From positions 2,604,501 to 2,668,500 of the forward strand of contig JAKJHU010000075.1 of assembly GCA_022316685.1 (NCBI GenBank): a stretch of DNA of 64,000 nt, given 5' to 3'. The position numbers and the translations under genes were made by a program. A model generated the notes under the pieces. The model had not been told where the DNA came from and ran no database searches. It saw nothing but the letters and a program-made list of their open reading frames with translations. Position 1 is the stretch's first letter. Each line of letters starts with the position of its first letter. Positions 1-13,162 of this stretch are shown in pieces. This DNA is from Progne subis subis (lineage: Eukaryota; Chordata; Aves; Passeriformes; Hirundinidae).

Positions 1-1416
1 AAAAGCCCGGGAACACTTTCCTTTCTCTCAGACTCACGTGTACTCCATAGACACGGATTGAGTTAAAGGAGGCTCTTTTCCGGGGAGAGTGTTTTCAATC
101 TTTTTGCATTTTGTAAAAAATCTGGAAGCAACTTGTGTTTCTCAAAGTCCCTGCTTCATGTGTGACTTCTTATCTACCAAATGAGTGTACTACTGAATGT
201 TAAAGGGAGCCTTATGCGTGAGGGACAATTTATCTGATTCCTTGGTTTTGTAGGGTTTTTTTTTTCCCCCCTCTATAAATTTAATTTCCTGCTCCTTTAG
301 CTTGTTAACTGGTTAACCATGGCATCAGGTTGATTCCAGTTGGAGGAACAGCAGGAGTGCTTGTCCAAGAATCACCAGGCTCAGCAGGAGTCAGAGACTG
401 CTCCTTTTTGCAGCATCTAGGCTGGTTAAAGCCTGTAAATCCCAAATCCATGCCTGAAAGCTTGGTTCAAAATTCTGAACTGTTCTGTATGAAAAGAGGG
501 GAGGGGTAATGTAATGATACATTCTTGGGCCACAGCGAGTTGAGAGAATAAATTGTCTGTGGAACACCTGGGCCTCTGTAACAGCTGAGTCTTCCTCATT
601 TTTGCCAGAAATGTGAGAACGGTGAAAACAAGAAAATAAAACATACGAATATGGAAGAAGTTTCAGAAATTACATGGCTTGTGGGGTATAGAGAGTGGGT
701 TATAACTCCTGGGTCGGTTTAGGAACCTGTAAATCAGATCTGGCAGGGTGGAAGGTTTTTGGTCGCTCTGTTATGGAACTGCCAGCGGCAGACAATGCCG
801 GTTACATGCTGCAGTCATTCCGAGGGAATCGCTTCAGCTGGTTCTGCACCAAACTAAACTAAGAGGAGATGTGTTTTCCACGTCACACACAATATTCTCC
901 CAGGGTTGTAGAAGCTATACTGTTTTAAGTGGACCTTGCAAACCTCTCAGTCTTACATATGCTGTAACCAGTCTATGCGTTGAAGCATTTTTTAAATATC
1001 TAGGACTTAGTTTCTCAAGTAAGTAGAATTAAAAAACTTATTTTAATTTGTATCACTAATCACTAATTCCAGTTCTATGAAGAATTGTACAATTACTGGC
1101 AGGAACATAAAGATGCTTCAAAATCTTCTCCTAGCCAACTTAGTTCAAACAGTATAATGAAACAAGATTTCCCTTATTTATCTAGAGTGGCATTACATCA
1201 GCTTTTGTGGGGAAAGTGTTGTAAAGTACAGAGGAAGAAATGTGGGGGAAAAAGCAGACTGTCTGACCATTGCTTCCCCTTTGTTTTGGGAATGTTTTAA
1301 ATCTGTCATTGAGCAATTTTATAGCCAGTAAATGTGAGGAAAACAAGGGAAATCTGGCAGATATAAACAACATTGTTCCATTAAATATGGTGGTCTGACT
1401 TAAGGGAATTCATAGT
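1..1416 (+). other. ANOS1: ANOS1 upstream intron (left part)
   Basis: This is AT-rich sequence with no exon I can support. Short open frames on both strands have no recognisable domains. It should belong to the intron that precedes the WAP exon, because the next ANOS1 exon begins at 8321 and its acceptor is intact. I looked for the small exon expected just before the WAP exon (a Cys-containing stretch ending next to Pro-Leu-Phe-Pro) and did not find it here. The last five bases before the provirus, ATAGT at 1412-1416, are the left copy of its probable target-site duplication. Confidence 0.6.
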
Positions 1417-2093
1417 TGTCCTGGTTTGGAGACAAATTTGGGGGAAAACCCCTGTATAGGATCCCTCTGGGAAGCAAACCCAAGTGGCCCCTCCCTCCAA
1501 CCAGTCTGAAAAAAAAACCTTGTGGAGAAAAGTGGAAAAAACTGTTTTACTAAACAAACAAAGTGCATACAAATATAAAGAATGAATAATATGAAACAAT
1601 AAAACCTCTCGTTCTGGAGTGAGATGGCAAATTGGGACAGTCCTTGCCGTGGGTGGAGCTCGGCTCTCTCTCAGTCTCTCCTCAGTCCCAGTCCCTCCGG
1701 CGCTGCTGGAAAATGCCGAGCTCCAGGCCCCGGTGGGCCGCAGGTGCAGCCCCCAGTGCTCCCCTGGGTTTTCAGTCCAGAGCAGGTTTAAACAGTTACA
1801 AGAAAAAAGGAAAGAAGAAAAAAAAAAAAAAAAAAAAAAAACAGTCCAGGGAACTTCTCTGCCCTAGCTAGCTGAAACTAACTAAAAGCAAAAAGATCTC
1901 TGTCCTGCAGTCTCTCCAAGCCTCCGCTGAACACCGTCCGGAGAAGAATGTGGAGGAGTCAGGCAGTTTTCTCAAAACAAACTCCGCGCTTCTCCTTGCT
2001 CTTAGAACCAGTCTTAAAGGCACAGGACTCAATATACAGCACAAACAGAACAGACGATTGGGGATACAAGCATCATAAAGTTACCCTAGGACA
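1417..2093 (-). repeat. Proviral 3' LTR (left copy)
   Basis: This 677-bp direct repeat matches 7419-8101. The ends are inverted (TGTCC...GGACA). By eye the only differences from the other copy are one base at 1798 (A here, C at 7801), one T fewer in the run near 1770, and changes in the length and composition of the A tract near 1810-1841. It is identified as the 3' LTR because a polypurine tract abuts it at 2094 in the minus orientation. In provirus sense the A tract becomes a long T tract in mid-LTR, and a TTTAAG element is a possible TATA-like box. Confidence 0.93.
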
Positions 2094-2110
2094 TTCCACC
2101 CCTTATCCCC
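2094..2110 (-). other. Polypurine tract of the provirus
   Basis: On the minus strand the 17 bases next to the 3' LTR read GGGGATAAGGGGTGGAA, all purine except two T. This is where plus-strand DNA synthesis is primed during reverse transcription. Its position against the left repeat fixes the provirus orientation independently of the coding frames. Confidence 0.85.
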
Positions 2111-2244
2111 ATATCGTCAATTTACTAAAACTTATATATACTCTAGCTCTACACACACATACATCTATATAAAAACAATATGCAATATACAACTACATAC
2201 AGTGGCAGTACTATTCAGCACACAATGATAATTACACATGGTTC
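2111..2244 (-). other. Short gap between pol stop and polypurine tract (no env)
   Basis: About 130 bp of AT-rich sequence lies between the end of the pol frame and the polypurine tract. It has no open frame that could encode a signal peptide, surface subunit or fusion peptide. The element therefore lacks env, as is common in ERV-L-type elements. Confidence 0.8.
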
Positions 2245-5200
2245 TCACCCAACAATCAAATCTCCCTGGGGTACACATCGTGTGGTTCCATCTTTCTGCA
2301 TTACCCACCATGTGCAGCCTGGCCCCTGAGCAAAGACAATCCCACGGATGGGATCCTCTGTACTTGAAGCAGGATTGATCCAAACTGTCTTCCCTAACAA
2401 ACCTCTTACATGTACTACTGGGACTTTCTCTCCATCTACTGTATGTAGGGGCTCAGATTGGGCAGGGCCTGCTCGGTTGGTGGAACCTCGGGTGTTAACT
2501 AACCAGGTGGCCTTTGCTAGATGCTGCTCCCAATTTTTGAATGATCCCCCACCCAGTGCTTTCAGGGTGGTTTTTAGCAGTCCATTGTATCTTTCTACCT
2601 TCCCTGAAGCTGGTGCATGATAGGGGATATGGTACACCCACTCAATGCCATGTTCCCTAGCCCAGTTGTTGATGAGGCTGTTCTTGAAATGAGTTCCATT
2701 GTCTGACTCAATCCTCTCAGGGGTACCATGCCTCCAAAGAACTTGCTTCTCTAGGCCCAGGATGGTGTTCCGGGCAGTAGCGTGAGGCACAGGGTAGGTC
2801 TCCAGCCATCCAGTGGTGGCTTCCACCATGGTCAGCACATAGTGCTTGCCTTGGCGGGTTTGGGGAAGCGTGATGTAGTCAATCTGCCAGGCTTCCCCAT
2901 ACTTATACTTGGACCATCGCCCGCCATACCATAGGGGCTTCACCCGCTTGGCCTGTTTGATGGCAGCACATGTCTCACAGTCATGGATAACCTGAGAAAT
3001 ACTGTCCATGGTTAGATCCACCCCTCGGTCTCGGGCCCACTTATAGGTGGCATCTCTGCCCTGGTGACCTGAGGCATCATGGGCCCATCGAGCTAGGAAC
3101 AACTCTCCCTTGTGTTGCCAATCTAAGTCTATCTTTGACACCTCTATCTTTGCAGCTTGATCTACCTGCTCGTTGTTTCGGTGCTCCTCATTAGCCCGAC
3201 TCTTGGGGACATGGGCATCTACATGACGGACTTTGACAGGTAGCTTCTCTACCCGAGTGGCAATGTCCTTCCACTCATCTGCAGCCCAGATTGGCTTTCC
3301 CCTGCGCTGCCAATTGGCCTTTTTCCACTTCTCCAGCCATCCCCACAGAGCATTAGCTACCATCCACGAATCAGTGTAGAGGTAGAGCTTTGGCCACTTC
3401 TCTCTTTCAGCAATGTCCAGGGCCAGTTGAACAGCTTTGAGTTCAGCAAGTTGGCTTGACCCACCTTCTCCTTCAGTGGCTTGTGCAACCTGTCGTGTGG
3501 GGCTCCATACGGCTGCTTTCCACTTTCGTTTCATCCCTACGATGCGGCAGGAACCGTCAGTGAAAAGAGCGTAGCAAGTTTCTTCTGCTGGCAGTTGGTT
3601 GTATGGTGGAGCTTCTTCAGCACGTGTCACTTGTTCCTGCTCCTCTTCATCCATGAGACCAAAGTTTTCACCTTCCGGCCAGTTTGTAATTATTTCCAGA
3701 ATCCCAGGGCGATTTGGGTTTCCAATGCGGGCGCGCTGAGTGATGAGGGCAATCCATTTGCTCCATGTGGCATTGGTGGCATGGTGGGTAGAGGGTACTT
3801 CTGCTTTGAACATCCATCCCAGCACTGGTAGTCGAGGTGCCAGCAGGAGTTGTGTTTCAGTGCCTACTACTTCTGAGGCAGCTTGAATTCCTTCATAGGC
3901 GGCCAAGATTTCCTTCTCTGTTGGAGTGTAGTTGGCTTCGGACCCTCTGTAGCTTCGGCTCCAGAATCCCAATGGCCGGCCCCGAGTCTCCCCAGGCACC
4001 TTCTGCCAAAGGCTCCAGGACAGGCCATTGTTCCCGGCTGCTGAGTAGAGCACGTTCTTCACATCTGGTCCTGTCCTGACTGGGCCAAGGGCTACCGCAT
4101 GAGCGATCTCCTGTTTGATCTGGGCAAAGGCTTGTTGCTGTTCAGGGCCCCAGTGGAAATCGTTCTTCTTGCGGGTGACCAGGTAGAGAGGGCTCACAAT
4201 CTGGCTGTACTCAGGAATGTGCATCCTCCAGAAACCTATGGCGCCTAGGAAAGCTTGTGTTTCCTTTTTGTTGGTTGGTGGACACATTGCTGTGATTTTG
4301 TTGATGACTTCAGTGGGAATCTGACGCCTTCCATCTTGCCACTTTATTCCTAGAAACTGGATCTCTTGAGCAGGTCCCTTAACTTTGCTCTTCTTGATAG
4401 CAAAACCAGCCTTCAGGAGAATCTGGATGATCTTCTCTCCTTTCTCAAACACTTCCATTGCCGTGTTCCCCCACACAATGATGTCATCGATATACTGTAG
4501 GTGCTCCGGAGCCTCACCCTTTTCCAGTGCAGCCTGGATCAGTCCATGGCAGATGGTGGGGCTGTGTTTCCACCCCTGGGGCAGTCGGTTCCAGGTGTAC
4601 TGCACGCCCCTCCAGGTGAAAGCAAACTGAGGCCTGCATTCTGCAGCCAGAGGAATGGAGAAAAATGCGTTAGCAATGTCAATTGTGGCGTACCAATTTG
4701 CTGCCTTGGACTCCAGCTCGTACTGGAGTTCCAGCATGTCCGGCACAGCAGCGCTCAATGGTGGAGTCACTTCGTTCAAGGCACGGTAGTCCACAGTCAA
4801 TCTCCATTCTCCGTCAGACTTGCGCACAGGCCAGATGGGGCTGTTGAAGGGTGAGTGGGTTTTGCTGACTACCCCTTGGCTCTCCAGCTCGCGGATCATC
4901 TTGTGGATGGGGATCACAGCATCTCGAGTTGTTCTGTACTGTCGGCGATGCACTGTTGAAGTGGCAATTGGCACTTGTTGCTCTTCCACCTTCAGAAGAC
5001 CTACAGCAGATGGGTTCTCTGATAGTCCAGGCAAGGTATTCAACTGCTTAACATCCCCTGTTTCTACAGCTGCTATCCCGAATGCCCACCTAAATCCCTT
5101 CGGGTCTTTGTAATAGCCATTCCGGAGGAAGTCTATGCCCAAAATGCACGGAGCCTCTGGGCCAGTCACAATAGGGTGTCTCTTCCACTCATTTCCAGTC

Positions 5201-5427
5201 AGGCTCACATCAGCTTCCACCAAAGTAAAATCTTGTGAGCCCCCTGTCACCCCAGCAATGGAAATAGATTCTTCCCCCACATGTCTTGATGGGAGTAATG
5301 TGCATTGTGCACCAGTGTCAACTAAGGCCTCATATTTTTGTGGTTCTGATGTGCCAGGCCAACGAATCCACACAGTCCAAAAAACACGGTTTTCCCTAGC
5401 CTCTACCTGGCTAGAGGCAGGGCCCCT
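2245..5427 (-). CDS. Retroviral protease-reverse transcriptase-RNase H-integrase (pro-pol)
   Basis: One frame is open from just after an amber codon (5428-5430) to a stop at 2245-2247. Counting residues from the GTG at 5373: the aspartic protease motif LVDTGA is at 17-22 with ILGIDF near 77. Reverse transcriptase shows LTVDYRALN near 192, YATIDIANAFF near 228, LPQGW at 264-268 and the catalytic YIDD at 294-297. RNase H shows LFTDGS at 603, an acidic Glu near 644, YTDS near 667 and HVDAH near 717. Integrase has an HHCC zinc site (His765, His770, Cys799, Cys802), then Asp832, Asp891 and Glu927, that is D-x58-D-x35-E, and a C-terminal SH3-like region. All catalytic residues are present with no stop or frameshift, which is unusual for an old ERV. 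No independent ATG was chosen, because pro-pol is normally made as an extension of gag. Confidence 0.95.
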   Translation of the reverse strand, partial: RGPASSQVEARENRVFWTVWIRWPGTSEPQKYEALVDTGAQCTLLPSRHVGEESISIAGVTGGSQDFTLVEADVSLTGNEWKRHPIVTGPEAPCILGIDFLRNGYYKDPKGFRWAFGIAAVETGDVKQLNTLPGLSENPSAVGLLKVEEQQVPIATSTVHRRQYRTTRDAVIPIHKMIRELESQGVVSKTHSPFNSPIWPVRKSDGEWRLTVDYRALNEVTPPLSAAVPDMLELQYELESKAANWYATIDIANAFFSIPLAAECRPQFAFTWRGVQYTWNRLPQGWKHSPTICHGLIQAALEKGEAPEHLQYIDDIIVWGNTAMEVFEKGEKIIQILLKAGFAIKKSKVKGPAQEIQFLGIKWQDGRRQIPTEVINKITAMCPPTNKKETQAFLGAIGFWRMHIPEYSQIVSPLYLVTRKKNDFHWGPEQQQAFAQIKQEIAHAVALGPVRTGPDVKNVLYSAAGNNGLSWSLWQKVPGETRGRPLGFWSRSYRGSEANYTPTEKEILAAYEGIQAASEVVGTETQLLLAPRLPVLGWMFKAEVPSTHHATNATWSKWIALITQRARIGNPNRPGILEIITNWPEGENFGLMDEEEQEQVTRAEEAPPYNQLPAEETCYALFTDGSCRIVGMKRKWKAAVWSPTRQVAQATEGEGGSSQLAELKAVQLALDIAEREKWPKLYLYTDSWMVANALWGWLEKWKKANWQRRGKPIWAADEWKDIATRVEKLPVKVRHVDAHVPKSRANEEHRNNEQVDQAAKIEVSKIDLDWQHKGELFLARWAHDASGHQGRDATYKWARDRGVDLTMDSISQVIHDCETCAAIKQAKRVKPLWYGGRWSKYKYGEAWQIDYITLPQTRQGKHYVLTMVEATTGWLETYPVPHATARNTILGLEKQVLWRHGTPERIESDNGTHFKNSLINNWAREHGIEWVYHIPYHAPASGKVERYNGLLKTTLKALGGGSFKNWEQHLAKATWLVNTRGSTNRAGPAQSEPLHTVDGEKVPVVHVRGLLGKTVWINPASSTEDPIRGIVFAQGPGCTWWVMQKDGTTRCVPQGDLIVG

Positions 5428-5430
5428 CTA
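5428..5430 (-). other. Amber codon between gag tail and pro-pol
   Basis: A single TAG (minus strand) separates the gag C-terminal frame from the protease frame, and both lie in the same reading phase. In gammaretroviruses pol is made by suppressing such a stop. Here it may be a suppressible stop of that kind or simply the natural end of gag. I see no clear pseudoknot, but I did not fold the downstream RNA. Confidence 0.7.
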
Positions 5431-5750
5431 AGCCTGATTATCCCTATTTCCCTGGGTAACCGGAGCTGCTTCCTTCTTGCTAGAACTTCCTCTCACAGTC
5501 TTGCCATCCAACAATTCACGCAGCCGTTGTGTCATAGCATCAGTAGATTCTCCATCCCATCTTTTCATGTTTTCTCCACAATCACGCAGGAAGGACCACA
5601 GCTTAGCTCGTGGAATGCCTTTTCCCTCTCTATCTAGGGAACGTTTGCGTGTGGTGCCAGAGCCCCTAACTTGTACTGCAGAGATCTGGAGAATGTTCTC
5701 CTTGAGTTCTTTGAGATCCTCCTTTATCTTGTCTGCTAATCCCGCACCTG
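5431..5750 (-). pseudogene. gag C-terminal segment in a different frame from the rest of gag
   Basis: This stretch reads as protein in the same phase as pro-pol, not in the phase of upstream gag. It starts with a charged, probably helical or coiled stretch (KEDLKELKENILQIS), passes through a basic region, then a segment containing LWSFLRDCGENMKRWDG, and ends at the amber codon. No CCHC zinc knuckle is visible, unlike the usual nucleocapsid. The phase is open from about 5826 downward and therefore overlaps the upstream gag frame by roughly 90 nt. It is most simply the end of gag, separated from the rest by a one-base frame change. Confidence 0.65.
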
Positions 5751-7295
5751 TGTTTCCAAAGCTGCGATTCTTGCATGTGTTGGACCATGCACGGCATCTG
5801 CATATGTTCGGAGCTTCTTCGCCATATCAAGCACAGTCTCCTCTGTCTCATCCCGCTTCATTATTGCTAAAGCAGAGGAGTATTCTTGTGGCCCAAGTCG
5901 TACAAGTTTTCGCCACATTACAGGTGTACATGGTACCAAGTCGGGGTTCCTAGTGTTTAGGTCATCTGAGAAGACAATCTCCGCCACTGCCATTTCTCTC
6001 AAGCGCTGAATCCCTTGTTCAATGGTTTTCCACTGAGTTTGCTGCAGATAGAGATCGTCGGCACACAGATATCTTTGTGCCACGCTTCTCAAGACCCGTT
6101 CCCAGAGACTGCAAGGACTAGCCTCCCTCATCATTTCTTGGTCAATAACTGGATCATGTGATAGGGATCCAAGATGTCTCGCTTCAGTGCCATCCAGTAT
6201 TGTAGCCTCGCCTGCAGCATCCCAAAGACGGACTAACCAACTAATTATAGATTCATCAGGTCGTCGAGTATAATCCTTTCTTAGGCCACGAAGGTCCTTC
6301 AGGGAAAAAGACTCAATAGTATCTCCTGATCTTGTAGCAGTTGGTCGGGCTCTTGATGTTGTAGCAGTTGGTTGGGCTCCTGATCTTGTAGCAGCTGGTT
6401 GGGCTTCTGATCGTGTGCTAGTTGGTTGGACTCCCAATCTTGTACCAGTTGGTTGGGCTTCCGATTTCGTATCAGTTGGTTCAGCTTCTGACTGTGTATC
6501 ATCAGTTGCTTCAGCTTCTGATTGTGTGTCAGGTGGTTTGACTCCCGACTGGGTGTCAGGAGGCACTGAGGATCCTTCACCTGAATCATCATCTACTGGT
6601 CGATCGGTTTTGTCCGTGTGCTTCTTTCCCTTCTTTACTGCAGCAACTGCCGGTGTCTTAGCCTCACTGTCTGGTTTAGCTGCAGCCTGAATAGCTGTGG
6701 GGTTGGCTGCAGCCTGAGTGACTGATTTATCTCCCTGCTCCCTTGCCTCTATCTGCTGCCCTACAGTGTTTAGCAGTGTGTGACTCATTCTAGAAAGGCT
6801 ATAAACCATATAGAGGAAAGTCACCAGGTGAAATACCAGGAAGGTGGTGTCTTTAACATTCAGGAGACCCTGAACATTCTCCAAAAGTGATGTAACTGAC
6901 TTAAAAGAGAAGAAGGAAAAAAGAGGCTGAAGAGCCTCATCCCCTACTCCTCCTCTAACAAACTGGGTGCAGTTATTGATAAATCCCCAAAACATGCTGC
7001 TGGAACTAGGACGCAGGGTAGGACGAAAAAACCATAAACTGAACATACCCAGAACAAACTCCAGTATCTTTATAAGCTTCTTGTAAGCCATAATCACCGA
7101 ACCCAGCAAAATAACTATTCTAATTTGTGCATCCCTAGTGTAAAAGCTGTATGTTAAGGACAATATTGGAGCTATTTCTGGGTAGGAAAACAAACCTAGG
7201 GACCAGAAAGGTATTAAGACCTCAAAAAAGCCTAGGGAACAGAAATGCAGAAAAGACTCTATTCTAAGAGACGTTAGGACTTCAAGAAGCAACAT
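5736..7295 (-). CDS. Retroviral gag polyprotein (N-terminal and capsid parts)
   Basis: This is a 519-codon frame from the first in-frame ATG at 7295. The frame is open further, through the primer-binding site, but only with a non-ATG start. Residues 1 to about 190 are strongly hydrophobic, with several possible membrane segments. A Lys/Ala-rich stretch follows, then a linker of roughly eight imperfect 9-residue repeats (units such as TRSEAQPAA), then a capsid-like region of about 190 residues with RRPDESIISWLVRLWDAAG. The frame ends at TAG 5736-5738, short of the natural C-terminus, which continues in another phase (5431-5750). Assignment as gag rests on position and on the capsid-like region. 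A hydrophobic N-terminus is not typical of gag matrix and might be a separate leader. Confidence 0.75.
   Translation of the reverse strand: MLLLEVLTSLRIESFLHFCSLGFFEVLIPFWSLGLFSYPEIAPILSLTYSFYTRDAQIRIVILLGSVIMAYKKLIKILEFVLGMFSLWFFRPTLRPSSSSMFWGFINNCTQFVRGGVGDEALQPLFSFFSFKSVTSLLENVQGLLNVKDTTFLVFHLVTFLYMVYSLSRMSHTLLNTVGQQIEAREQGDKSVTQAAANPTAIQAAAKPDSEAKTPAVAAVKKGKKHTDKTDRPVDDDSGEGSSVPPDTQSGVKPPDTQSEAEATDDTQSEAEPTDTKSEAQPTGTRLGVQPTSTRSEAQPAATRSGAQPTATTSRARPTATRSGDTIESFSLKDLRGLRKDYTRRPDESIISWLVRLWDAAGEATILDGTEARHLGSLSHDPVIDQEMMREASPCSLWERVLRSVAQRYLCADDLYLQQTQWKTIEQGIQRLREMAVAEIVFSDDLNTRNPDLVPCTPVMWRKLVRLGPQEYSSALAIMKRDETEETVLDMAKKLRTYADAVHGPTHARIAALETQVRD
6334..6562 (-). repeat. 27-bp tandem repeats inside gag
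   Basis: About eight imperfect copies of a 27-bp unit (+ strand consensus like GTAGCAGTTGGTTGGGCTCC plus about 7 bases) lie in frame and encode 9-residue units rich in Thr, Ser, Glu, Ala, Gln and Pro. One partial unit breaks the period near 6500. The block sits between the hydrophobic N-terminus and the capsid-like part. Confidence 0.85.
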
Positions 7296-7325
7296 GGCCA
7301 CTGTCTGTTTAATCCCTACCCAAAG

Positions 7326-7352
7326 GACAACAACAACAACAACAACAAAAAT
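7326..7352. repeat. (AAC)n microsatellite in the proviral leader
   Basis: Seven to eight AAC units lie between the primer-binding site and the first gag ATG. Read on the minus strand in the gag phase they would give a poly-Val run, but they lie upstream of the ATG and are probably untranslated leader. Confidence 0.8.
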
Positions 7353-7390
7353 GCAGTTAATAGTAATACAAGTTTTTTCCACTCTCTTTT

Positions 7391-7408
7391 GCCCCACGTT
7401 GGGCGCCA
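7391..7408 (-). other. Primer-binding site, tRNA-Lys1,2 type
   Basis: The minus strand reads TGGCGCCCAACGTGGGGC, which matches the established 18-nt complement of the tRNA-Lys1,2 3' end. It lies 10 nt inside the 5' LTR border, a longer offset than the usual few bases. It fixes 7419-8101 as the 5' LTR. Confidence 0.9.
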
Positions 7409-7418
7409 ATTAAGGGTA

Positions 7419-8101
7419 TGTCCTGGTTTGGAGACAAATTTGGGGGAAAACCCCTGTATAGGATCCCTCTGGGAAGCAAACCCAAGTGGCCCCTCCCTCC
7501 AACCAGTCTGAAAAAAAAACCTTGTGGAGAAAAGTGGAAAAAACTGTTTTACTAAACAAACAAAGTGCATACAAATATAAAGAATGAATAATATGAAACA
7601 ATAAAACCTCTCGTTCTGGAGTGAGATGGCAAATTGGGACAGTCCTTGCCGTGGGTGGAGCTCGGCTCTCTCTCAGTCTCTCCTCAGTCCCAGTCCCTCC
7701 GGCGCTGCTGGAAAATGCCGAGCTCCAGGCCCCGGTGGGCCGCAGGTGCAGCCCCCAGTGCTCCCCTGGGTTTTTCAGTCCAGAGCAGGTTTAAACAGTT
7801 CCAAGAAAAAAAGAAAGAAGAAGGAAAAAAAAAAAAAAAAAAAAAAAAACAGTCCAGGGAACTTCTCTGCCCTAGCTAGCTGAAACTAACTAAAAGCAAA
7901 AAGATCTCTGTCCTGCAGTCTCTCCAAGCCTCCGCTGAACACCGTCCGGAGAAGAATGTGGAGGAGTCAGGCAGTTTTCTCAAAACAAACTCCGCGCTTC
8001 TCCTTGCTCTTAGAACCAGTCTTAAAGGCACAGGACTCAATATACAGCACAAACAGAACAGACGATTGGGGATACAAGCATCATAAAGTTACCCTAGGAC
8101 A
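7419..8101 (-). repeat. Proviral 5' LTR (right copy)
   Basis: This 683-bp repeat is nearly identical to 1417-2093. It ends in the TGTCC/GGACA inverted termini, with the tRNA-Lys primer-binding site just inside. The length difference from the other LTR comes from one extra T near 7776 and the A tract at 7826-7849. In provirus sense it starts TGTCCTAGGGTAAC, a start resembling the solo LTR at 36012. Transcription from it would run leftward, antisense to ANOS1. Confidence 0.93.
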
Positions 8102-8320
8102 TTAGTTCTGTACTTGGAATGCTTTTTTAGAAGTGGCTTGAATATAGAAATATTCAGGGATAGTCTTGCAAAAGCTGAAAATCTGAATAATCCTTTAGGA
8201 GGTCTTGGAAAATTTATCACATTTTTTCTTTGGTGGGGTTTGGTTGGATTTTTTGGGGCTTTTTTTTTTTTTTTTTGTTGTTCCTGTTGAAAACTTACAC
8301 TTCTTCTGTTTTCCTTTTAG
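8102..8320 (+). other. ANOS1: ANOS1 intron, right of the provirus
   Basis: About 220 bp of intron lies between the provirus and the next exon. It contains a T-rich stretch (8224-8280) and a pyrimidine-rich acceptor ending TTCCTTTTAG at 8320. The provirus thus sits only about 220 bp upstream of a constitutive coding exon. Confidence 0.85.

Positions 8321-13162
<4,842 letters not shown>

Larger units (their letters stand above)
1417..8101 (-). mobile_element. Full-length ERV-L-like endogenous retrovirus, antisense in an ANOS1 intron
   Basis: This is a 6.7-kb provirus on the minus strand. Reading it 5' to 3', it holds the 5' LTR (7419-8101), a tRNA-Lys1,2 primer-binding site (7391-7408), gag (about 5431-7295, broken), pro-pol (2245-5427), a polypurine tract (2094-2110) and the 3' LTR (1417-2093). 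Both LTRs begin TG and end CA on either strand. The flanks are ATAGT at 1412-1416 and TTAGT at 8102-8106, which fits a 5-bp target duplication with one mismatch. There is no room for env between the pol stop and the polypurine tract. The class III (ERV-L-like) assignment is an inference from the RT and RNase H motifs, the 5-bp duplication and the missing env. LTR near-identity implies a recent insertion. Confidence 0.93.

Noticed and set aside
5431..5750. Retroviral nucleocapsid with CCHC zinc knuckle
   Set aside because: The segment before the amber codon has only one cysteine and no CCHC spacing in any frame, so I do not call a zinc knuckle.
5736..5835. Programmed -1 frameshift site between gag and pol
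   Set aside because: I looked through the overlap of the two phases for an X-XXY-YYZ heptamer in the gag frame and found none. A plain lesion is simpler.
5477..5953. Open frame of 158 codons on the + strand inside the provirus
   Set aside because: It is antisense to gag and the gag tail, has no recognisable domain, and several similar + strand frames occur across pol, as expected for shadows of a long open frame.
7410..7601. Open frame at the LTR edge (also at 1381-1599)
   Set aside because: It is the same LTR-internal frame in both repeats, running out of the LTR into unrelated flank. There is no domain and no sign of selection.
1..8320. Second ANOS1 coding exon
   Set aside because: I searched for a short Cys-containing exon that would join to [10 protein letters not shown]. 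None with proper borders is visible in 1-1416 or 8102-8320, so it is probably upstream of the window.
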